Assembly (NCBI RefSeq): GCF_001411555.2
Contig: NC_049901.1
Location: 28,577,555 to 28,641,554 of the forward strand
DNA length: 64,000 nt
Direction of reading: 5' to 3'
DNA from: Juglans regia
Lineage: Eukaryota; Streptophyta; Magnoliopsida; Fagales; Juglandaceae
Shown: positions 1-11,010 of the stretch, one piece after another
Layout: each line of letters starts with the position of its first letter
How positions within the stretch are numbered: the first letter of the stretch is position 1
The notes under the pieces: generated by a model
What the model was told of the DNA's origin: nothing
What the model saw: the letters and a program-made list of their open reading frames with translations, nothing else
Database searches by the model: none
Made by a program: the position numbers and the translations under genes

Positions 1-352
1 AATTTTTATGAAAATAAAGTTTTACAAACAAATCACATAAAAGTTTTATTTTCGGGCAAATTTTGCATAATAAATTCTACTCAGCAGTTTTATATCATAC
101 AACTGTTTTTATTTTTTATTTATCTTTTTTTTTAATAAATATATAATATAAGACTGTTGAATAGAACAGTTCTTTTAAATAAACTCAAACATGCAAATAA
201 TGCTCTCAAATCCTTTCTCAACGAGAAAACAAATTTCTCATCAATCCCAACATGTCATATCTCATCCCACCCCTGCCTCTCTCTTTTGACTATGCATTCC
301 CCGTAGGAGTAGATAAGAGAAACGGAGCGACAGAAAACAGGAACCACACGGA
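1..352 (+). other. AT-rich upstream region of the PPR gene
   Basis: No gene is visible. The stretch is very AT-rich up to about 180 and contains TATA-like sequence around 141-150. It probably includes the promoter and 5' leader of the gene starting at 353, but no single element can be assigned with confidence. Confidence 0.35.
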
Positions 353-1963
353 ATGGTACCATGTTGTTGCTCCCTCACTCCATCGTCAGCCTCCATATCC
401 AAATTCATCTCGGACCAACCTTACCTCACCATGCTTGACAAACATTGCACCACCATGAGAGACCTTCGAAAGATTCATGCCAGCCTAATCAAAACTGGCC
501 TCTCAAATGACACCATCGCCGCTAGCCGCATCTTGACCTTCTGTGCCTCACCCGCCGGCGACATGAACTACGCATACTTGGTCTTCACTCATATCCAAAA
601 TCCCAACATTTTTATATGGAATACCATCATTAGAGGGTTCTCTCAAAGCTCAACTCCACAAAAAGCACTCTTTCTTTTCATTGAAATGCTAATGTCTTCA
701 CCTGTTGAACCTCAAAGGTTGACCTATCCCTCTCTTTTCAAAGCTTACACTCAACTTGGACTAGCCCATGAGGGAGCTCAGCTCCATGGGAGGATTATAA
801 AATTGGGTCTTGAGAATGATCCATTTATACGAAACTCCATCTTACATATGTACTCGAACGGCGGGTTTCTTAGCGAGGCACGTCGACTGTTTGACGAAGA
901 TATTGAGTCCGATGTTGTTGCATGGAATTCCATGATTATTGGTCTTGCTAAATGCGGAGAAATTCACGAGTCCAGGAGGTTATTTGATAAAATACCATCC
1001 AGAAATACGGTTTCGTGGAACACCATGATTAGTGGTTGTGTTAGGAATGGGATGTTTATGGAGGCATTGGAGCTTTTTTCCAAAATGCAGGAGGAGAATA
1101 TTGAGCCAAGCGAGTTTACAATGGTGAGCTTGTTAAATGCCTGTGCTCGTTTAGGAGCACTTAAGCAAGGGGAGTGGGTTCATGATTATATTATGAAGAA
1201 CAATTTTGAGTTGAATATCATTGTTATTACGGCAATAATTGACATGTATTGCAAGTGTGGAAGCATTGAAAAGGCTCTTCAAACTTTTGTGGCCACCCCA
1301 AAGAGAGGATTGTCATGTTGGAACTCAATGATCTTTGGCCTAGCCATGAATGGTTGTGAAGAAGAAGCAATTCATTTATTCTCTAAGCTTCAGTCTAAGA
1401 ATTTGAAACCAGATTATGTTACTTTTCTCGGAGTTCTCACAGCTTGTAATCACTCGGGCATGGTGGATAAAGCGAGTTATTATTTCTCGTTAATGACAAA
1501 TACATACAAGATCAAGCCATCAACAAAGCACTATAATTGCATGGTTGATGTATTATGCAGAGCTGGACTCATTGAAGAGGCAGAAGAGCTAATAAGAAGT
1601 ATGCCAGTAAACCCAGATGCCATTATTTGGGGGTCTTTGCTCTCAGCTTGTAGGAATTCTGGAAACATTGAGATGGCCAAGCGGGCAGCAAAGCATGTGA
1701 TTGAGTTGGATCCAAATGATAGCTGTGGTCATTTGCTAATGTCTAATGTTTATGCTGCCTCCAGTCATTTTGAGGAAGCAATGGAGGAAAGGCTTTCCAT
1801 GAAGGAGAAGCACATTGAGAAAGAACCAGGATGTAGTTTGATTGAAGTCGATGGAGAAGTTCATGAGTTTGTCTCTGGTGGCAGGCTGCATAACAGAGCG
1901 CCTGAGATATACTCATTGTTAAATGAACTGAGACTGGCATTGCAAGGGATGGAAAAGGTCTGA
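353..1963 (+). CDS. PLS/E-class pentatricopeptide repeat protein, At2g42920-like
   Basis: Intronless ORF of 536 codons starting at an ATG. The N-terminal part (HCTTMRDLRKIHASLIKTGL) followed by MNYAYLVF and NPNIFIWNTIIRGFSQSS is typical of plant PLS-class PPR proteins. Degenerate 31-36-residue PPR units run from about residue 40 to 455, with recurring WN(S/T)MI, GLxxDP and FxGVLTACxHSGMVD motifs. The C-terminus has an E-type tail (KEKHIEKEPGCSLIEVDGEVHEF) and no DYW domain. Such proteins bind organellar RNA and act in C-to-U editing or RNA processing in plastids or mitochondria. The order of motifs and the wording of several blocks match what I remember of Arabidopsis At2g42920, annotated as chloroplastic. 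Length and the absence of internal stops indicate a functional gene. The RNA target cannot be read from the sequence. It faces the AHL gene at 2695-3498 tail to tail. Confidence 0.93.
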   Translation: MVPCCCSLTPSSASISKFISDQPYLTMLDKHCTTMRDLRKIHASLIKTGLSNDTIAASRILTFCASPAGDMNYAYLVFTHIQNPNIFIWNTIIRGFSQSSTPQKALFLFIEMLMSSPVEPQRLTYPSLFKAYTQLGLAHEGAQLHGRIIKLGLENDPFIRNSILHMYSNGGFLSEARRLFDEDIESDVVAWNSMIIGLAKCGEIHESRRLFDKIPSRNTVSWNTMISGCVRNGMFMEALELFSKMQEENIEPSEFTMVSLLNACARLGALKQGEWVHDYIMKNNFELNIIVITAIIDMYCKCGSIEKALQTFVATPKRGLSCWNSMIFGLAMNGCEEEAIHLFSKLQSKNLKPDYVTFLGVLTACNHSGMVDKASYYFSLMTNTYKIKPSTKHYNCMVDVLCRAGLIEEAEELIRSMPVNPDAIIWGSLLSACRNSGNIEMAKRAAKHVIELDPNDSCGHLLMSNVYAASSHFEEAMEERLSMKEKHIEKEPGCSLIEVDGEVHEFVSGGRLHNRAPEIYSLLNELRLALQGMEKV

Positions 1964-2694
1964 TATGAGGCATGTCCATACAAGATTATTGACGAACTTA
2001 TGATAGATGAAGAACTAAAACTAAATTGGACTTCTTTTGTTGCCCAGTCTGAGCTTTTGCCCACTGTTTTGAATAATCACCGGAACAAGGCCTATTCACT
2101 ATTTTGTTTGTCATATTGGCTCAATTGCCAACATCCAAGTTACTGGTTTGGACTTCAATATTTCATTCTTTATTTTTGTGAAAATTTGAAAAATTGATGT
2201 TGGGAGTTGATTGCCTGTGAGAACAATATATTTAAGAAGACAAGACAAATCAAAATATTTATGGAATTGTAACTAATCTTGAATTTTAGGATCCAAGTTA
2301 CATCGGATAGACAGTTTCACGATCTGCATTCTCAAACACACGTGGAGCTAGGTTGCACAAAGTACATCTATGACCCTATGTAGACAGAGCCATACTTCTG
2401 TAGGTGCGGGGAAGTGTAGGGGTTGCATGTCGTATCGGTGTACACAGTCAGAAGTCTGAGGCAAAGTCCAGAGCACAGACCCTTCAACAAAATATTTACA
2501 CCAACTTCGTGATTTTTTTATTTTTTATTTTTTTGTTGTTAATTAGCACTGCAGTTATATGTATAAGTATAACAACCAACGCAATATGGATTGGCTGGTG
2601 ACGCTACCGAGTTACATGACCTTCACCATTACAGTTTCACAACATTTTTTAGTGTTTATGCATGATAGGACATACTGAATTTCGGCAAACAGGT
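1964..2694. other. Intergenic region between the convergent PPR and AHL genes
   Basis: Contains only short unsupported reading frames. It probably holds the 3' untranslated regions of both flanking genes, which converge here. AT-rich tracts at 2510-2540 could serve 3'-end formation. No transposon end was recognised. Confidence 0.4.
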
Positions 2695-3498
2695 CTAGGT
2701 TTTGGACATGGTTCGGCCTGGTGCCCAAGAGTACAACTCAGGGGTCATGGTTCCATTGGTGAGCAAGTTCTGTGGGATTCCATACAAGTCGGAAATATCT
2801 GTAAGGGGATGATTACGGCCGTTTTGATAATGTTGATTTTGCATAGCTGCAGCAATTTCATCATCATCCAATGGCAGGCGATCAAAAGTGGCATTGATGA
2901 ATGATGCAGCCATGATCACAACAGGGCCAGAAGCAATGAGTGCACCAACGACACCCCCGCCCACAACCTGCCCTTGAGCACCAGCCAGGTATATTGTCAG
3001 GCCGGTGATGCCCGGCGGGGCTGGTGGAGGCAAGATTGATCCGAGCAATGAAAGAATCTCGAACCGACCGTGAAGGGTCACTATTGCACCGGAGGAGGCT
3101 GGTTGTCGCAGTGTGACATTGGTGACACATCCACTGCCACTAAGTATGCAGATGCCACGTTGTTTCCTCCTAGCAAAATTGGCCAAACTTTCACTCACAT
3201 CGCAGCCAGAGCTAACTTCCATGGCATGTGCACGGAGTGCATTGGCACTATCTCGGGTGACAATAATGGGGGGCTTAGGCTTGTTCTTAGAACCAGCTGG
3301 CCTCCCACGAGGCCGCCTAATAATGGTCTCCCCCTCAGCTACAGATGAAACTGGTGACACTGCCTTGGGCACTTTGGGAGACACGAACACATCAGAACCA
3401 GGCCAGGTGTGATTGCCGCCACTTTCATGTTCTTGGTTTCGATCATTAGTAGCTTTTGACACCAAAGAAGGGACTTTTAGATCTGCGCCTCCAGCCAT
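2695..3498 (-). CDS. AHL16: AT-hook motif nuclear-localized protein, AHL16/TEK-like
   Basis: Intronless ORF of 267 codons from the ATG at 3498. The frame stays open a further 13 codons upstream, but that extension has no ATG and appears to include an intron acceptor (see 3499-4001). MAGG is also the start I recall for the Arabidopsis homologue. One AT-hook ([14 protein letters not shown]) lies near residues 61-74. A PPC/DUF296 domain follows (about 80-215), with [15 protein letters not shown], the [18 protein letters not shown] core and [19 protein letters not shown]. The tail contains [11 protein letters not shown] and ends [11 protein letters not shown], both diagnostic of AHL16/TEK as I recall it. 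AHL proteins are nuclear: the AT-hook binds the minor groove of AT-rich DNA, and the PPC domain forms trimers and recruits chromatin factors. TEK is reported to help silence transposons and to be needed for pollen nexine. The orthology is inferred by recognition, not by alignment. Confidence 0.93.
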   Translation of the reverse strand: MAGGADLKVPSLVSKATNDRNQEHESGGNHTWPGSDVFVSPKVPKAVSPVSSVAEGETIIRRPRGRPAGSKNKPKPPIIVTRDSANALRAHAMEVSSGCDVSESLANFARRKQRGICILSGSGCVTNVTLRQPASSGAIVTLHGRFEILSLLGSILPPPAPPGITGLTIYLAGAQGQVVGGGVVGALIASGPVVIMAASFINATFDRLPLDDDEIAAAMQNQHYQNGRNHPLTDISDLYGIPQNLLTNGTMTPELYSWAPGRTMSKT

Positions 3499-4001
3499 TT
3501 CTGCACTGCGCACAGCAAACTGCTGACAAACAAACAAACAAACAGGAAATTCGCCATATATGCAGTCTAGATGTGAGTTTAAGTAGTGGTTTCTGCCAAT
3601 AATTTTATCATAGAAACTCGAAAGAATGACAGGGAATTAGGAGATGGTTAAGTACAGGTAGTTTAGTACCAACCCTGCGCTTTTGTGCATTCATCTCGGT
3701 GCCTAATTCCCAACTGATCACGTCTTCATGTCAATTGCCTTCTCCAACAGATACCAATATCGCATATAAATATTCCACCTGGCAAAATCATGATTCCAAG
3801 TCATTAAATCGAATCCTGGCAGCCTGAATGATCATTTGAACTGCAATTGATGATGAGGAGTAACAGGCCAATCGGTAAGTATTCAAAAGGAGCAAGTAAA
3901 AAATCTGTACTACCCCGGAAAAGAGGAAGGCGATTAATGGTTTTCAAAATATCTGATACAAAACCCAAGTGAGATTGTAAACAATGAACTATATTCAAAC
4001 C
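3499..4001 (-). promoter_or_regulatory. 5' leader and proximal promoter of the AHL16-like gene
   Basis: This is the 503 bp between the AHL start codon and the TSD edge of the copia nest. On the - strand a run of four TTTG units ends in CAG at about 3523, which looks like a 3' splice site, so a 5'-UTR intron just upstream of the ATG is likely. The last five bases (3997-4001, AAACC) are the target-site copy of the copia insertion. All regulatory sequence further upstream has been displaced by at least 16 kb. Confidence 0.5.
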
Positions 4002-4065
4002 TGTTAAGGATACAGCTGGAGCCCTCCAGTCAACTAACTCAGCACAATCACATACACAAGGAAAG
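4002..4065 (+). repeat. Copia 5' LTR, left part
   Basis: First 64 bp of the copia 5' LTR, matching 20225-20288. It is interrupted at 4065/4066 by the Reina element and resumes at 10713. The GAAAG at 4061-4065 is LTR sequence duplicated by the Reina insertion. Confidence 0.9.
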
Positions 4066-4401
4066 TGATGTAGGGTAGAAGTGAGACAAGAGGTAGAGCA
4101 GAATATTAAGAAAATAGAGAAGAGAAATGAACGAGAGAGGAGGGAGGAGAAGAAGAAAACAATCGGGACTGAAGGGGGGAGGCTAGCGCATCAGTTTTTG
4201 CATTCAAAATCAACTAACTCCAAAATTCCTTAAAGTGTCTTTAAGTAGTAGGGCAACACAAACCCTAAATGAAATAACTAACACATTAATAAAATAACAA
4301 AAATAGAAATGTCTGTAAATAGTAGGGCAATACAAACCCTAAAAAAAATAGACAAAACATTAATAAAATAACTAAAACATTAATAGGAGATGTCCTCATC
4401 A
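4066..4401 (-). repeat. Reina 3' LTR
   Basis: Near-identical to 10371-10707, with small indels. Ends are TG/CA on the element strand. Internally it has a duplicated word (GTAGTAGGGCAA... at about 4245 and 4320, with nearby AAACCCTAAA) that is also present in the other copy. Confidence 0.93.
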
Positions 4402-4461
4402 ACTCTCCCGGGGTGGAAAAGCTTGACTCTGTCGAGTTGATGAGTCACACTAAGGCTGCAA

Positions 4462-5965
4462 TCAATCACCCAACCATAAGCTAAGTGGTTGAGCATGCTT
4501 CTTCCGACGGCCATAAACACGTGTGAGTGGAGGTCTGAATCTGGTGTCCCTACCCACTTCTCTAGAACAGGTGGCTGGTGACCCAGGCAAAGGAAGGTCC
4601 TGCTGGCTCCGATAAAGCTCCAATAAATCTGGATCAAGCTGCTGTAGTGTCTCTCTGGGAATCCATGTACAGTCAGAGTTTGGTCGACCGACCCAACGAA
4701 TAAGGAAACGCTGAACCTCTCCATCATTGGTCAACACAATCTGTTCATCTAGAATAGTATCAATTTTATCTTTGTGTGCTGTGATGGATGGTAATGGATT
4801 AGGAGTTACAAAAGGGTCAGGATCAAGGTTCACAGATGGAGGCAGAAAAGGATCACTGGAGGGATTGAAATGGCCTTTATAAGCAACTAAGTCCTCAACA
4901 TTGAAAGTAGGGTGGTAACCAAAATGTGATGGAAGATCAATAATATATGCATTTGGACCAACACGCTTTAAAATTTTAAAAGGACCAGCACTACGTGCTT
5001 GCAATTTGGAAGCGGATCCAGGTGGACGCCGTTCCGGTCTAATTCGAATCATAACATAATCCCCAACTTTAAATTCAACATGTCGTTTATGCAAATCAGC
5101 TTGCATTTTATATGATGCATTACTAGCTTCAAGTTGTTTATTGATCTCAATATGCAAGTCATGAAGATGTTGAACAAAAGCCTCAGCTGACACAGATACA
5201 TGAGCATGAGGAGACATGGGAATAAGGTCTAAAGGCTTCCTAGGTTTGTAACCATGAACAACTTCAAAGGGACTCATACCTATAGACCGATTCACCGAAC
5301 TGTTATATGCAATCTGAGCTGTAAGGAGGATCAAATCCCAATTCCTAAGATTCTCCTGAACCAGACATCTTAATAAGTTGCCAAGACTGCGGTTAACAAC
5401 TTCAGTTTGACCATCTGTCTGGGGGTGGTAAGCAATGGAGAATTTCAATTTAGTGCCAACCATATAACATAGGGTTCTCCAAAAATGACTTGTGAAACGA
5501 ACATCCCTATCTGAAACAATGGTTTTGGGAAGACCATACAACTTGACAATCTCGTTAAAGTACAACCTAGCGACCTTAGACGCATCTGAAGTTTTGCTAC
5601 AAGGGATAAAGTGAGTCATTTTCGAGAAACAGTCCACTACAACAAAAATAGAATCATACTTCTTCAGAGTGCGTGGAAGTCCCAACACAAAATCCATACT
5701 AACGTCTTGCCAAGGACAACTAGGGACAGGAAGGGGTGTGTAGAGACCAGTATTTTGTCGCTTTTGTTTGGCTAATTGACAAGTGTTACAGGTGCTAACT
5801 ATCTTAGCCACATCTCTCTTCAAGCTAGGCCAATAGAATTGACGTTCAATCTCTTCTATGGTCTTATCACGTCCAAAATGTCCAGCCAAGCCTCTGGCAT
5901 GAACTTCCCAAACTATAAAGTCTCTAACTGAAGTCCGAGGGATACACAACTTATTGGTTTTTAAA
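4462..5965 (-). pseudogene. Reina integrase and chromodomain, frame-shifted from the upstream pol frame
   Basis: This - strand frame begins in the integrase linker ([13 protein letters not shown]). It carries the HHCC zinc-binding module (HARGLAGHFG...CNTCQ) and the DDE catalytic core: the Asp in SMDFVLGLP, the Asp in IVSDRDVRF, and the Glu in DGQTEVVNR. It ends with a chromodomain (KIDTILDEQ...RFLIRWVGRPNSDCTWI) and a basic tail. In this family integrase inserts the cDNA, and the chromodomain is thought to direct it to modified chromatin. The frame differs by one base from the RT-RNase H frame ending at 5951. The break lies in a T5A5 homopolymer near 5960, so it is most simply a one-base indel, which would prevent normal integrase production. 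All catalytic residues I can locate are kept. Confidence 0.88.
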
Positions 5966-8900
5966 AAGATAACCATCCTCCAAACGGAAACCATCAGTGG
6001 TATCTGACTGCCCGCTTTGCAAAGCAAAAAAAGTATCCCTAAAATCAAGACAAGACTCATACTCTTCCTTAAGTCTTTCAAAACCTATGATCTTGACATT
6101 CATGATAGACAAAAGGGAGATACGGTGGCTCAAGGCATCAGCTGCTTGGTTCTCAACACCTTTCCTATGCTTTAAAGCAAAAGAATAAGCTTGCAAATAC
6201 TCAACCCAACGGCCATGCCAAGAATTCAATCTTTTCTGGGAATTGAGGTAGCGGAGGGCCTCATGATCTGAATAAAGAACAAACTCCTGAGGTAGCAAAT
6301 AATGGCGCCAATAGCGCAAAGCTTGCACAACCGCATACAGTTCCTTATCATAGGTAGAGTACCGTTGTTTGGCATCATTTAACTTCTCACTGAAATAAGC
6401 AACAGGGTGGCGTTCCTGGCTAAGAACTCCACCTATTCCTACCCCTGAAGCATCACACTCAACCTCAAAAACTTTAGAGAAATCAGGAAGTCGCATGACA
6501 GGAGCTTCCGTCATTCGCTTCTTGACTAACTTAAAAGCCTTAGCTGCTTCCGATGTCCACTGAAATTCTCCCCTCTTCATGCACTCCGTGATAGGAGTCA
6601 TGATTGTGCTAAACCCCTTAATAAAACGATGATAAAATGTAGCCAGACCATGAAAACTCCTGACATCATGTATAGTCTTGGGCTCAGGCCAACCAACAAT
6701 GGCCTGAATCTTTGTGGGGTCAGCAGATACTCCAGTAGAAGACACAATGAATCCTAGGAAGACAACCCGATCGGTGAAGAAAGAGCATTTCTTCACATTA
6801 GCATACAGATTTGTCTCACGAAGAGTGGAACAAACCTGTGTGAGATGATCTAGATGTTGTTCCTTAGTCCTACTGTAAACGAGAATGTCATCAAAGTAGA
6901 CGAGGAACTTACCCATGAAAGGCCGAAGAGCTTGTGTCATCACTCTCATAAAAGTACTTGGGGCATTGGTTAGTCCAAAAGGCATGACCAACCACTCATA
7001 AAGGCCGTCCTTCGTCTTGAAGGCAGTCTTCCACTCATCACCCTGGCGAATCCTAATTTGGTGATACCCACTCTTTAAATCAATTTTCGAAAATATTGTG
7101 GCACCAACCATCATATCCAACATATCATTAAGCCTAGAGATGGGAAATCGATATTTCATTATGATCCTATTGATGGCACGACTATCAATGCACATCCTCC
7201 AAGAACCATCTTTCTTAGGAGTCAAAAGGGCAGGAACTGCACAAGGACTTAAACTCTCACGGATAAAGCCTTTGTGAAGAAGTTCACCCACTTGTCTTTG
7301 GAGCTCAGCATGCTCAGTGGGATTCATCCTATAATGAGGCAAGTTGGGAAGGGACGCTCCTGGGACGAGATCTATGGCATGTTGAATATCTCGTAGAGGA
7401 GGTAAGTAGTCAGGGAGGTCTTCAGGGAAGACATCTGGAAACTCCTGAAAAAATGATTGGGCCTCATCAGGGACCACTACTGGAGATGCCACAGGAACCT
7501 CCATAACAACTACAGCAAACACAACAGGAGCACTCACGAGTGCACTCTCAAACTCCGTAGAGTTAATGATATTTAACCCTTTTTGTTCCACAATTTTCTT
7601 TGTTTGTTGTGAACCAACAGGTTTTGGAGGTAAAGGGTTAAGATGAATCTTCTTTCCATTAAACACAAAGGAACATGAATTGGATCGACCATGAATAGTC
7701 ACATCTAAGTCGAATAACCAAGGTCTGCCAAGAATGACATGACCGACATCCATAGGAATGACGTCACACCATATACGATCCTTATATTCTAAGAACTGGA
7801 TAGGAACCAGACAACGCTCTTTCACAGCTATGGAAGAGGTATCAACCCAAGAAACACTATACGGCTGAGGGTGAGGCACTGGTTGTAATCCAAGACGGGA
7901 CACAGTAGCCACAGAAACCGCATTAATGCAACTCCCACTATCCACAATGATTTTACAACCCTTATCATTGATTTTGATATAAGTATGAAAGATGGCATGA
8001 CGGCGCCAATCATCAGCACCTTTTGGTTGGGTAAGGGTGCAACGTACAACACTTAATCTGGGTGTGTCGGGAGCATGAGGTACAGAACTTAAATCCACAG
8101 GAAAGGTTCGGATACAACCTAAGAAGGTACCCTCATCATCACCTAAATCACCAAACTCCTCAAGATTAGGCTCATAGACTTGATCTTCTAACAGTTCATC
8201 AACTATACCCTCAAGTTCCTCAATGACTAGGGTTCGACTAGGACAATTGGAAGAAATGTGACCAAAACCCTTACATTTGAAACACTGCAAGCGGGAGGAA
8301 GTCCTTGGAATTTCAGGACCTTTACCCTTATTTTCCCATGAGGGGGAAACATTAGATGGCGGAGGTCCTAAGAGTGACTTAGGGGAAAGGGTGGGCGTTG
8401 GGGTGATGGAAGGGCGGTTGTCATCGTGCCTTCCATACGGAGTCCTCATGACCGACTCATAGTCTCGGACTAAAGAGTAAGCATGGTCAAGTGTAGCGAC
8501 ACCCCGAAGGACAAGCTCGCGTCTAAGGTCATCTTTTAAGCCTTGTCTAAACCTACTCAAAGTCATGGCCTCATCCTCAACAATATGACATCTCATTCGG
8601 AATTCATCAAATTGAGTGACATACTCGGTCACTGGCTGATTGCCCTGTGTAAGGGCATTCCATTGGTCCAATAAATTACCCCTGTAAGATTGGGGCAGGT
8701 ATTTCTCTTGAAGACGACGCTTCATTTCTTCCCAACTCCCAACGGGAGGCGCATGACGCCTCTCAAGGAGATCCTCTGCACTTTCCCAAAAGAGTTGGGT
8801 AGTGCCAGTTAGTTTCAGGCTAGCAAATTGAACTCTTCGATCTTTAGAGACTCTATACCAGGTAAAGAAGCGATCCATATCCCTAATCCATTGAGTAAAA

Positions 8901-9340
8901 ACTCGAGGATCTAAGCAACCATCAAAAGTAGGGGCCTCTAGCTTAATGTTTCTGAATAAACGCTCCTCATGGCGAGTAGGAGACTGAGTACCTTGGCGGT
9001 AATGGTCTCGTTCTTGCTCACGATCATAATCCCTACCCCCACGATCATGTTTGACATGTTGTCGATCACCTCGTCGACGACGATGGCGTCTATTTTGGAA
9101 CACTTCAAAGTTGTCAGACGAATGAGGGAGTTCCTCAAAATTGTTCAACCTAGCAGCTAGGTCCCTGTTCTCCTCACGAGTAGCAGCCATCTCAGTTTGG
9201 ATAGCCGCTAATTGAGTTTGTACATGTTGCTGGTTATTGGCTAGTTGAGCTAATTGCCGAGTGAGGGCATCAAATTGGGAAGGGTCCATGGTAAGAGTAC
9301 TGGAACTAGAGGTGACAAGACGACCACTACGCAACTGCAT
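5951..9340 (-). CDS. Reina Gag-protease-reverse transcriptase-RNase H polyprotein
   Basis: Open frame of about 1129 codons from the ATG at 9340 (MQLRSGR). The frame extends four codons upstream without another ATG. Domains in order, by approximate residue: Gag core 125-300 ([17 protein letters not shown]); CCHC zinc knuckle [14 protein letters not shown] near 353; aspartic protease IVDSGS near 466; reverse transcriptase about 640-860 with [15 protein letters not shown] and the catalytic YFDDILVYS; RNase H from about 955 ([13 protein letters not shown]). Together these package and copy the element RNA in cytoplasmic particles. The frame ends in the RNase H-integrase linker through the one-base shift described for 4462-5965. 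No internal stop was seen, which suggests a fairly young copy. Confidence 0.92.
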   Translation of the reverse strand: MQLRSGRLVTSSSSTLTMDPSQFDALTRQLAQLANNQQHVQTQLAAIQTEMAATREENRDLAARLNNFEELPHSSDNFEVFQNRRHRRRRGDRQHVKHDRGGRDYDREQERDHYRQGTQSPTRHEERLFRNIKLEAPTFDGCLDPRVFTQWIRDMDRFFTWYRVSKDRRVQFASLKLTGTTQLFWESAEDLLERRHAPPVGSWEEMKRRLQEKYLPQSYRGNLLDQWNALTQGNQPVTEYVTQFDEFRMRCHIVEDEAMTLSRFRQGLKDDLRRELVLRGVATLDHAYSLVRDYESVMRTPYGRHDDNRPSITPTPTLSPKSLLGPPPSNVSPSWENKGKGPEIPRTSSRLQCFKCKGFGHISSNCPSRTLVIEELEGIVDELLEDQVYEPNLEEFGDLGDDEGTFLGCIRTFPVDLSSVPHAPDTPRLSVVRCTLTQPKGADDWRRHAIFHTYIKINDKGCKIIVDSGSCINAVSVATVSRLGLQPVPHPQPYSVSWVDTSSIAVKERCLVPIQFLEYKDRIWCDVIPMDVGHVILGRPWLFDLDVTIHGRSNSCSFVFNGKKIHLNPLPPKPVGSQQTKKIVEQKGLNIINSTEFESALVSAPVVFAVVVMEVPVASPVVVPDEAQSFFQEFPDVFPEDLPDYLPPLRDIQHAIDLVPGASLPNLPHYRMNPTEHAELQRQVGELLHKGFIRESLSPCAVPALLTPKKDGSWRMCIDSRAINRIIMKYRFPISRLNDMLDMMVGATIFSKIDLKSGYHQIRIRQGDEWKTAFKTKDGLYEWLVMPFGLTNAPSTFMRVMTQALRPFMGKFLVYFDDILVYSRTKEQHLDHLTQVCSTLRETNLYANVKKCSFFTDRVVFLGFIVSSTGVSADPTKIQAIVGWPEPKTIHDVRSFHGLATFYHRFIKGFSTIMTPITECMKRGEFQWTSEAAKAFKLVKKRMTEAPVMRLPDFSKVFEVECDASGVGIGGVLSQERHPVAYFSEKLNDAKQRYSTYDKELYAVVQALRYWRHYLLPQEFVLYSDHEALRYLNSQKRLNSWHGRWVEYLQAYSFALKHRKGVENQAADALSHRISLLSIMNVKIIGFERLKEEYESCLDFRDTFFALQSGQSDTTDGFRLEDGYLFKNQ

Positions 9341-10370
9341 GCAATGCAACACTCGCTAAATGAAGTGCAATGGAGAGATTAATGAACAATAAATGCAAGC
9401 AATGAAAAATATCAACTGAACCAGATAATAATGTCTTTTTTTTTTTTTTTTGGGATTAAGTAAATTCAAAATACGGCAAACAAATAATACTGACGTTTAA
9501 AATAATAAAGCAATGGTCAAATGCTAATCAAACAAGTCCAAACACGTAGCAATGCTGATTTTTTTTTTTTTTGAAAAGACAATCAATGCAAAAATGAGAG
9601 TAAAGCTTCAGGCTATGGAAGTGAGAATGGAAACACAAGACATAGGAAGTAAAACAAAATCCAAGTGTCAAATAAATCTGGCCGTAGCAAATGCGGGTTT
9701 GGCTAACTTCTCTATGGTAATAGCAACACAGAGAAACAATTAATACATTTTCAAAACAAACCGATAGTGTAAAACCAAAGAAAGAGATAGTAAAACTTCC
9801 CTCTGCTCGATAATTGTGCACAATCGTTGAAAGTCAAGCGGAAGGACAAGCTGAAGCCACTCCGACTCCCTTTCTTTCTTTCTTTCTTTTGCATTCGGTT
9901 GTTTCTGCGCTGGAAGTCGTGAGAGAGGAGAACCCGAGGGAGAGTTAGACGTCTGGTAGAGGGAGAAGAATCGGAGCTGAGATGTTGTGTTTCCGGCGTC
10001 GTCTGCCTCAAGTCTAGTGGTTTTGGCGAGGTCTGTACTGTTTTCTCTCTTTTTTTTTTTTTTTGCACCTGTTGTCTCTGGGTATCTAGGCACTGGGTAT
10101 TTCGGGAGAGGCCGAGGGGTGAGACGGAGGTAACGGGGAGGTCGAGAGGCTTACCGGCGGTGTGCTCAGGGTCGAGAGGGGTAGCGACAGCGGCCACTCA
10201 CAGAGAACGAGATGGAGAATCGGAGAGGGCCGATTCACTGAAGAGAACCCAGTTTTCGACAAGGTCTTCGATGGGTTTTACTTTGGCTTGGATCGAAGGG
10301 AACTCAGATGGACGGGTTTGGATTAATCTATTATTTGAGAAAACAATAGAACCGGCTCTTGATACCAATA
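9341..10370 (-). other. Reina untranslated leader between LTR and gag, with PBS
   Basis: No credible coding frame. On the - strand the sequence next to the 5' LTR (10354-10367) reads TGGTATCAAGAGCC, matching the initiator-tRNA-Met primer-binding site used by most plant LTR elements. Poly-T/A tracts and a TTTC microsatellite (about 9867-9890) are present. Confidence 0.75.
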
Positions 10371-10707
10371 TGATGTAGGATAGAAGTGAGACAAGAAGTA
10401 GAACAGAATAATAAGAAATAGAGAAGAGAAATGAACGAGAAGAGGAGGGAGGGAGAAGAAGAAAGCAAGCGGGACTGGAAGGGGCGGCTAGCGCATCAGC
10501 TTTGTATTCAAAATCAACTACTTCCAAAATTCCTTAAAATGTCTTTAAGTAGTAGGGCAATACAAACCCTAAATGAAATAACTAACACATTAATAAAATA
10601 ACAAAAATAGAAAAATGTCTGTAAATAGTAGGGCAATACAAACCCTAAATAAAATAGACAAAACATTAATAAAATAACTAAAACATTAATAGGAGATGTC
10701 CTCATCA
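10371..10707 (-). repeat. Reina 5' LTR
   Basis: 337 bp, matching 4066-4401 along its whole length with scattered differences. It starts TGATGAGG on the - strand and is followed downstream on that strand by the PBS. The outer flank is GAAAG at 10708-10712. Confidence 0.93.
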
Positions 10708-10712
10708 GAAAG

Positions 10713-10885
10713 TCATGACAGCAGTAAACCGTGTATAAAGATCTGGTGTGGTTTTGGAATGTTAGCACGATAGTGTATAGATTTCAGTATTGTAATATTT
10801 GTGTTTAACGTAATGATTGTACATTTTACTTTATATAATACAAGATCACACACTATGTTATGTGTGGGGAAATAAAATCCTTTCA
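10713..10885 (+). repeat. Copia 5' LTR, right part
   Basis: Continuation of 4002-4065 after the Reina insertion and its target duplication. It matches 20289-20462 (TCATGACAGC...CCTTTCA) and contains a TATATAA box-like sequence near 10833. About 15% divergent from the 3' LTR by eye. Confidence 0.9.
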
Positions 10886-11010
10886 TTGTATACGAGAGAC
10901 CCCAAGGATTCAAATCCACTTCCACGGCTTCAGATACCTCATTTTCTTCTTCTCTTCTCTCTATCAATATAATGATTCATATGATCTCTATCAAACTCAC
11001 CTCCACCAAC

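Larger units (their letters stand above)
4066..10707 (-). mobile_element. Nearly full-length Reina-type Ty3/gypsy chromovirus
   Basis: A 6642-bp element with two LTRs of about 336 bp, flanked by GAAAG (4061-4065 and 10708-10712). On the - strand it reads LTR (TGATGAGG...CTACATCA), PBS, a leader of about 1 kb, gag-protease-RT-RNase H, integrase-chromodomain, LTR. Short LTRs, a single long gag-pol and a C-terminal chromodomain point to the Reina lineage. It is much less decayed than its copia host: I see one frame disruption near 5960 and otherwise long open frames. It landed inside the copia LTR, which fixes the relative age of the two insertions. Confidence 0.95.

Noticed and set aside
3499..3537. 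Thirteen-codon upstream extension of the AHL frame
   Set aside because: It has no ATG, and the sequence looks like the end of a 5'-UTR intron (TTTG repeats then CAG). The ATG at 3498 gives the expected MAGG start.
9740..10527. Several frames of 100-150 codons in the Reina leader and LTR
   Set aside because: Non-coding leader and LTR sequence; no Gag similarity. The real Gag starts at 9340.
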